From Crossaster papposus (lineage: Eukaryota; Echinodermata; Asteroidea; Velatida; Solasteridae), in assembly GCA_037893245.1 (NCBI GenBank), contig JBAIAA010000893.1:434001-498000 (forward strand): a stretch of DNA of 64,000 bases, written 5' to 3'. Position 1 is the first letter of the stretch, and the number at the start of each line of letters is the position of its first letter. Below are positions 15,101-24,100 of this stretch, one piece after another. The notes beneath the pieces are model-generated. The model saw nothing but the letters and a program-made list of their open reading frames with translations. It made no database searches and was not told the origin of the DNA. A program made the translations under genes and the position numbers.

Positions 15101-18100
15101 TGCTTCTTCTTTATGTTGAAGCCGATGGAAATATGTGAGGCGTTCTGGCCAAAATGAGACGGAACTGGGCAGAGGTTGAGATGAGGGTTCCCGGGTATTA
15201 AGAAAGAAGATAAAATTATCTTTACAATCGTGTTTGTTGCGCTTCAATCAGTTCTAATACCTGAAAACCCTCTTGTCAACCTCTTCCCAGTTCCGTCTCA
15301 TTTTGCCAGAACTCCTCACATATGTAAAAGGAATAAATCTTTGCATTTTTGTTCTTCTTCTGAAACTAGCCAGTAGTCAAACTGTGTGTATAAGTGCTCT
15401 CGGAACACGGGCCATAAACCGCAACATTCTCCGCTTCTCCAAGCCAAAGTTGGAAGAGTACTGAAAAACAGATACTGCATCCTTCGTGGTAAAAATTTAC
15501 TCTACGAGCAAACGAGGTACCGATTATGGGGAATTCCAAAGTTTTCCCATTTGTTTCGCCCACAGCTGCTGGTGGAGTGGGGCACCAATATTCACCTTAA
15601 GAACAAGCAGAACAGAACGGCGTTTGACGTGGTGCGCAACGACGAACAGAAGAAAGCGATTCTTGGTATTAAATTGTGCATGTTTTAGGTCCTTTATCTA
15701 GAGAACCACATTGGACTATTGGACTAAAACTTGATATGTACATGAACAGGGATGTGTTTAACCAGTTCGCGCCGGATGACGTATATAAACGCAAAAATTT
15801 TCCCAGATTCAAAACGGATGACGCATAAACACGCCAAGTTCAAGTTCGGAAATGTATGTCAGCAGCGGGCAAGGCCGGAAATGCGTGGGTGTGCTTCCCG
15901 GCACTGTCAGCCTGAACACGCTTCGGATTGAGTTTCGTTAAAAATAATCCCGCCCGTGGGCTCGGCGATGTTAAAATAATCCCGGCGCGAACTGGTTAAT
16001 AGACCGATTGCGCCCCCTAAGTCACATGACCTATGGTGGGTATTAAACATCAACAAACATGGCGTCCTCCATAGCAAAGTGCCGCTGTTGCAAAGTACAT
16101 AATGATTGTTGCATTTGTTTCTTCGATCGAGGCTTTTCTTTCTCGAAATCGCTAGTTATAGTGCTAGTGCCGGTCCCACCGTTCCGGTAAGGTCTCGGGT
16201 ACAAACTCCAGAATATTCTTCAGAGATTTCGAGAAAGAAAAGCCTCGATCGAAGAAACAAATGCAACAATCATCATGTACTTTGTAACAGCGGCACTTTG
16301 CTATGGAGTTTGCTATGTTTGTTGATGTTTGATACCCACTATAGGTCACGTGACTTATAGGGCGCAATCGGTCTATACTGGTAAAGTGACGTCATCATGT
16401 GACGTCATCTTAATGTGCATTTTTTACAACCTCTTTATTGAGAGAACTAGTAGGAAGGAATTTGGGATGTTTCAAGAAGGTTGGTCTTTTTCTTTTCAGA
16501 TTACTACGACCACCTTCAGGGTTGCGTACCCAAGCTAATGCGAGGAGACACCCAACTGCTCAAGAAGCTGGTGGAGAACCACGTATCGGGAGTCATGAGA
16601 TTTGCAAGTCTTAGGAGCAGGTAAGAACCTTATGATCATAGAAGACAGATCATCAACTCTTGTACTCTTGTAAGGGGGTAAGGGGGTGAATTAGGGAGAT
16701 ATTCCAAAACGAGATTTTAAAAAATATTCTAAAAACATGCACAACCTTTTCATTGGGAAAACACAATTTCGTGAATGGTACTCTTCATTTTTGAACTAGT
16801 GATTGACTCGGGATCGACTTGAGATCGACTCGTGATCGACTTTAGATCGACCCGAGCTTGCCTCAAAACTGACTCGAGACTGACTCGAGACTGACTCGAG
16901 ACTAAATCGAGACTGAATTGTGACTGACTCGAGACTGACTCGAGACTGACTCCTGATTGACTCGAGACTGACTCCTGATTGACTCGAGACTTACTCCTGA
17001 TGGATTCGAGACTGACTCGTGACTGACTCGTTAGCGACTCGAGACTGACTCGAGACAGACCTCATGATCGACCTCATGATCAACTCGAGACTGACTCGTG
17101 ATCGACTCGACACTGACTCGACACTGACTCGACACTGACTCGACACTGACTCGACACTGACTCGACACGGACTCGACACGGACTCGACACGGACTCGAGA
17201 CCGACTCGAGACCGACTCTAGGAGACCGACTCTAGGAGACCGACTCTAGGAGACCGACTCTAGGAGACCGACTCTAGGAGACCGACTCTGGGAGACCGAC
17301 TCTGGGAGACCGACTCTGGGAGACCGACTCTAGGAGACCGACTCTGGGAGACCGACTCTGGGAGACCGACTCTGGGAGACCGACTCTGGGAGACCGACTG
17401 TGGGAGACCGACTGTGGGAGACCGACTGTGGGAGACCGACTGTGGGAGACCGACTGTGGGAGACCGACTCTGGGAGACCGACTCTAGGGGACCGACTCTA
17501 GGGGACCGACTCTAGGGGACCGACTCTAGGGGACCGACTCTAGGGGACCGACTCTAGGGGACCGACTCTAGGAGACCGACTCTAGGAGACCGACTCTAGG
17601 AGACCGACTCTAGGAGACCGACTCTAGGAGACCGACTCTAGGAGACCGACTCTAGGAGACCGACTCTAGGAGACCGACTCTAGGAGACCGACTCTAGGAG
17701 ACCGACTCTAGGAGACCGACTCTAGGAGACCGACTCTAGGAGACCGACTCTAGGAGACCGACTCTAGGAGACCGACTCTAGGAGACCGACTCTAGGAGAC
17801 CGACTCTAGGAGACCGACTCTAGGAGACCGACTCTAGGAGACCGACTCTAGGAGACCGACTCTAGGAGACCGACTCTAGGAGACCGACTCTAGGAGACCG
17901 ACTCTAGGAGACCGACTCTAGGAGACCGACTCTAGGAGACCGACTCTAGGAGACCGACTCTAGGAGACCGACTCTAGGAGACCGACTCTAGGAGACCGAC
18001 TCTAGGAGACCGACTCTAGGAGACCGACTCTAGGAGACCGACTCTAGGAGACCGACTCTAGGAGACCGACTCTAGGAGACCGACTCTAGGAGACCGACTC

Positions 18101-21100
18101 TAGGAGACCGACTCTAGGAGACCGACTCTAGGAGACCGACTCTAGGAGACCGACTCTAGGAGACCGACTCTAGGAGACCGACTCTAGGAGACCGACTCTA
18201 GGAGACCGACTCTAGGAGACCGACTCTAGGAGACCGACTCTAGGAGACCGACTCTAGGAGACCGACTCTAGGAGACCGACTCTAGGAGACCGACTCTACG
18301 AGACCGACTCTACGAGACCGACTCTACGAGACCGACTCTACGAGACCGACTCTAGGAGACCGACTCTAGGAGACCGACTCTAGGAGACCGACTCTAGGAG
18401 ACCGACTCTAGGAGACCGACTCTAGGAGACCGACTCTAGGAGACCGACTCTAGGAGACCGACTCTAGGAGACCGACTCTAGGAGACCGACTCTAGGAGAC
18501 CGACTCTAGGAGACCGACTCTAGGAGACCGACTCTAGGAGACCGACTCTAGGAGACCGACTCTAGGAGACCGACTCTAGGAGACCGACTCTAGGAGACCG
18601 ACTCTAGGAGACCGACTCTAGGAGACCGACTCTAGAAGTTCATTTAACCTGGAGTAATTCCTGTAAATTTGTCCCCAAATGCCAGGTGCATCAATGGGAG
18701 CACCTTGCTGCACACAGCGGCCTACTTTGGAGTCATCCCTGTCATTAAGGTCCTGCTTAAAGAGAGAGTGGAGGTCAACCTTCTGGACTACAAAGGTGCC
18801 ACGCCACTGCATAGGGCTCGAGATCAAGATACTATCAGGGTGGGTTGCACCTTTAAGGTTATTGCAAGAATTCCCAACGCTAAAAAAATTATTTAAAAAT
18901 CAGATTGTCAAAAATTTAATTCAGACTTTTGAAATAGAAAAGTAAAAAGAAAAATAGATAGAATTTTTTTTTTTTTTCTTTAATTTTTGAAATTTGTTAG
19001 CTTTTACTTGAGAGTGGTGCTGAACTAAATGCAATCGACTCGGAGGGTAATACGCCACTACATGTCAAGTGCTACGGTGAGACAGGCAAGGCAACGCCCA
19101 TCGACTGCATCAAGGAACTGGTGAGACAAAGGAAATCGCTTAGCAAAAAGGTTCTACTCAGTAAAAAAGGGTTAGATGAGATTTGAAGATTTGCATGGCG
19201 AAAAGGCAATAAGATAAATAGTTTGCGGTAACACCACGGTAAGATTCTATAGTAAGATGTGTGGTTACCTGAGCCAAAACTACATGTCCTTTTCATGCTT
19301 AACCATTTCTCGCCGGGATTATTTTAACATCAGCGAGCCGAGGGGCGGGATTATTTTTAACGAATTTTGATCCGAAGCGGGTTCAGGTTGATAGTGCCGG
19401 GAAGCACATCCACGCATTTCCGGCCTTGCTCGCTGCTGACAGACATTTCCGAACTTGAACTTGGCGTGTTTATGCGTCATCCGTTTTGAATTTGAGAAAA
19501 ACTTTGCGTTTATATACGTCATCCGGCGCGAACTGGTTAAGCAAAAACCAGCTGAATACAAACTCACAAATGATGTACATCACCTAAAAATTTGGTCTGT
19601 AATTCCATTTTTGTCATTTTTGGGGAGATATAAGAACTTTACCACTTCAACTTGTTTCGGTATGTGGACCTGTGAAAATACCGGCGGGGCCTGGGCCCTT
19701 AAACTGCAAGGGAAACGGCCGGCCTTGCGGGACCCATTTAGACAGGGTGCCGTGTGTCCGGGGGGATCCTTCGTGGCCCGCCTTCCACGGGATTCTCCTG
19801 GAAAACTGCCTAGAATCAATCTATCGTTACACTTCTATACATTAATTCTTTCATTCTTTTGAAACTTTCTCATTCTTTTCCTTTGTTATAATTGTTCCCT
19901 CCGACTTCAAGTTTTTATATTCTCCACGTTCACTTGATTGTTTTGTATTACTGCCTATTGTCTTATATTTGTACACATTCCCGCCGTGAATATGGCCACT
20001 GATGCCGGCACGGCGTTAAACCATAAACTCACTCAATCACAAACGCTTGTGTCAGACAGGCGTTCCACAGTCGCGCTGAACCAAATTGAAATCAAGTCGC
20101 TCCTGAGTCGCTCTAACAACTCCAGCAGTCGATCGTTCGCCGTCTGGCGCACCTTGTCGCCCTTATTTGTTTCAGACGTCGGACTCAATTCACTCATTTG
20201 ATTCGGCGCGACTGTGGAACGCCTGTCTGAACCGAGCGTCGCATAACTTGTTTTCTAGCTCGCCGAGAACATCAACCTCGTCCATCGCAATCACAAGGAG
20301 CTCCTAGCCCTTCACTGCTGCGCCATGCAGGGCCGCGTGGATGCCATTCGGCTCCTCCTAGACGGCGACCCCAAGGGCACCCTCCGAGGCTCCCTGGAGA
20401 AGGAAGACCCCCAATCCCCTCCAAGCCTTCCGCACCTGGCTCTGGCCAACGATTTCCTGGACTGCGGCGCCTGGCTGGTGGAGCACGGCTTCAACTTCAA
20501 GGAGAACGAGCAAGACGTACTGGTGCACCGGATACTGACCGAGCAGATTAAGAGGCAAGGCCATTGACCATTTGCGTGGGGAATTTAAATAATATCTGGT
20601 ACACTGACTTGTTCACACAGCTTGGCACAGTTTGACTTTGCAAGCTCTTGCATAGTTACGTTAGAGACGCTCAGCACCAATACATTGTTCACAATGGTTG
20701 AGAATGGTACAAAGACACCAGACCATTCCAGAGCCGGGGGTTGCTAGCGTAAGGCTTGCCCCGAATCACGTGATATAGCAACAGTGTCTTTGGTCTGGAG
20801 AATTTAAATGTAAACTGTGCCAAGCTGTGTGAACAAGTCAGTGTACCAGATATTAATCAAATTCCACACGCAAATGGCCAATTGGTTTTTGTCTCGCCCG
20901 AACAACGTAGGGCGTCTTTATGCGTCAATTAGGTTAAAGTTTCGTAAAAATTGGTATTATATGCAAAGTTGAAGTCCAATTTCAATTAAAACTTGGGTAA
21001 TGGATGCAATAGTGTAACCTTCATATCATGGTTGTGTTAAAGGTCAGGTACTGAGGTCAAAGTTCATTTGAGGTCAAGTTTTTAAATAGGGTAATCCTGA

Positions 21101-24100
21101 AAGTAGGTCAGACTCGTGGTTCGAGAGCCATCCATGTTTTAATAGAGGCTGGTTCATGGGAATGCACAATTTGTGACAGCAGGGCAAATTTTTTGCGCTT
21201 TGAATTTGCATAAACTGAACACGTTTTGACCCTGGCGATTTTGGCAGCGAAAGTTTTGTAACATTAAATTAATTTCGCATTCACAGGAGGTAAGAACCGG
21301 TCTCGACTTGGATTATAGAAACACTGCCGAAAGTTTGGAGAAAAAGCATCAATTTGTCGTTGTTCATGCAGTTAGTTGAAACTGGCTTTTATGAAAGGAC
21401 TTGTGACTGAACTTGTGAAAGGACTTGCAGGGACTCGAATACAACTCTGGTATCCATGTTTTTCTTTCTTTTCATTACATTGACGATGAATATTTAATGG
21501 AATAAAATGACAAGAAAGCAGATGTCTACAATCGAAAAGAATGCTGACAACTGTAATTGTCGCGTTGTGTTTACAGCAAGCAGCGACTGGACATGATGAG
21601 GTTCTTGTTTGAACACGGAGCCGACTTGGATCAGAGATACGACGGCGGAAACACGTACGTAAATACTTCCAAACCATTTTTTACTGGGGTCATTCTATAC
21701 ATTTAACCAGTTCGCGCCGGATGACGTATATAAACGCAAAGTTTTTCCCAGATTCAAAACGGATGACGCATATAAACACGCCACGAGCAAGGCCGGAAAT
21801 GTCTGTCGACAGCGAGCAAGGCCGGAAATGCGTGGGTGTGCTTCCCGGTACTATCGGCCTGAACCCGCTTCGGATCGAGTTTCGTTAAAAATAATCCCGC
21901 CCCTCGGCTCGGTGATGTTAAAATAATCCCGGTGCGAACTGGTTAACTGGGGTCATTCTATACATTTAGCATCCAAAGTGTGACATTTATCGTAGTGTAA
22001 AGTGCAAAGTATGCGCGACTTCTATTTTATTCGGTGATTGTGTAGTTGCGGGTTTAATTTGAGTCAAGGGCGTTATTGACTATTTATCACTCCAAAATTA
22101 CTTTATTAGTCTAAAGTATACTTCTCTTAATTCTAATGACAATGAACATATTTTTGTTGTATAAAATGTGCTTTTCTAGCGCATTTTTGTGGTTAGCGTC
22201 TTTAAAAACGACGACATATTATTGCACAAAATACTATCCTGGAACCGTACCGAAAACGCATTTTTCCAATTTGTGGTTTTATTATTGATTTTGTGGGATT
22301 TCCTATTAAAAGCCATCAAATCACTTTCTTTTTAATGATTATTTATATAATAGTGTTCAAATATTTGTGACTCGAATTGACTCAAGCTAAATATTTGACT
22401 TGAATTGATACAAATCGACGATACAATGTGACTCAACTCGACTTGAATCGACGTCTTGACCATATGACTCAACTCACTTACTCAAAATGACTTGAATTGA
22501 GTCACAAAACTCAGTGACTCATTATAACTCTGGGCCAAACAATTGTCTCAATGCCTTGATACAGTCTGACTCGCTTCAACTTGACTCGACGTCTTGGCAA
22601 AAGGACTCGACTCACTTATTTAAAATGAATCAAATCGAGTCACAAAACTCAGCGACTCGATATAACTCTTGGCCAAACAATTGTCTCAATGCCTTGATAC
22701 AGTGTGACTCAACTCAACTCAACTTGACTCAACGTCTTGACCATATGACTCAACTCACTTACTCAAAATGACTTGAATTGAGTCACAAAACTCAGTGACT
22801 CGTTATAACTCTGGGCCAAACAATTGTCTCAATGCCTTGATACAGTCTGACTCGCTTCAACTTGACTCGACGTCTTGGCGAAAGGACTCAATTCACCTAC
22901 TTAAAATGACTCGAATTGAGTCACAAAACTCAGTGACTCGTTATAACTCTGAGCCAAACAATTGTCTCAATGCCTTGATACAGTGTGACTCGCTTCAACT
23001 TGACTCAACGTCTTGGCGAAAGGACTCAACTCACTTACTTAAAATGACTCGAATTGAGTCACAAAACTCAGTGACTCGTTATAACTCTGGGCCAAACAAT
23101 TGTCTCAATGCCTTGATACAGTGTGACTCGCTTCAACTTGACTCGACGTCTTGGCGAAAGGACTCAACTCACCTACTTAAAATGACTCGAATTGAGTCAC
23201 AAAACTCAGTGACTCGTTATAACTCTTGGCCAAACAATTGTCTCAATGCCTTGATACAGTCTGACTCGCTTCAACGTGACTCAACGTCTTGGCGAAAGGA
23301 CTCAACTCACCTACTTAAAATGACTCGAATTGAGTCACAAAACTCAGTGACTCGTTATAACTCTTGGCCAAACAATTGTCTCAATGCCTTGATACAGTCT
23401 GACTCGCTTCAACGTGACTCAACGTCTTGGCGAAAGGACTCAACTCACTTACTTAAAATGACTCGAATTGAGTCACAAAACTCAGTGACTCGTTATAACT
23501 CTTAGCCAAACAATTGTCTCAATGCCTTGATACAGTCTGACTCGCTTCAACGTGACTCAACGTCTTGGCGAAAGGACTCAACTCACTTACTTAAAATGAC
23601 TCGAATTGAGTCACAAAACTCAGTGACTCGTTATAACTCTGGGCCTCGTTATAACTCTGGGCCAAACAATTGTCTCAATGCCTTGATACAGTCTGACTCG
23701 CTTCAACGTGACTCAACGTCTTGACCAAATGACTCAACTCACTTACTTAAAATGACTCGAATTGAGTCACAAAACTCAGTGACTCGTTATAACTCTGGGC
23801 CAAACAATTGTCTCAATGCCTTGACCCCCTCCCCCTCCCCCCCCCCCCCTCCCCCCCCCCAGGCCCCTTCACTACGCGGCAGGCATGACGGGACCTACAG
23901 ACATCCTAGAGCTGCTGATTGAGAACGGCGCTGACGTGGATGTCTCTAACGAAGACATCTGCTCGCCGCTGTTCTTTGCCACGCAGGCCAACAACTACTA
24001 CGGTGCCACCATGCTCCTGCAGGCTGGTAAGCTAACCCAGAAATTGAGATATTTTTTAAATTTTGTTATTTATTTTGAATCCACAAAAATTGGCATTTGT

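Larger units (their letters stand above)
20555..21576 (+). other. GC-AG intron of the ankyrin gene
   Basis: The exon ending AAGAG is followed by GCAAGG, not GT. The next exon begins after TTACAG at 21577 in the matching phase (AG plus C gives Ser). AG|GCAAG is the classic strong context for GC-AG introns. Removing this intron keeps the ankyrin frame open on both sides. Confidence 0.75.

Noticed and set aside
16790-18640. CRISPR-like regular repeats
   Set aside because: Units are contiguous with no spacers, in an animal intron; simple minisatellite.
22795-23505. 236-residue plus-strand frame
   Set aside because: A 138-bp tandem repeat with period divisible by three; no splice or start support.
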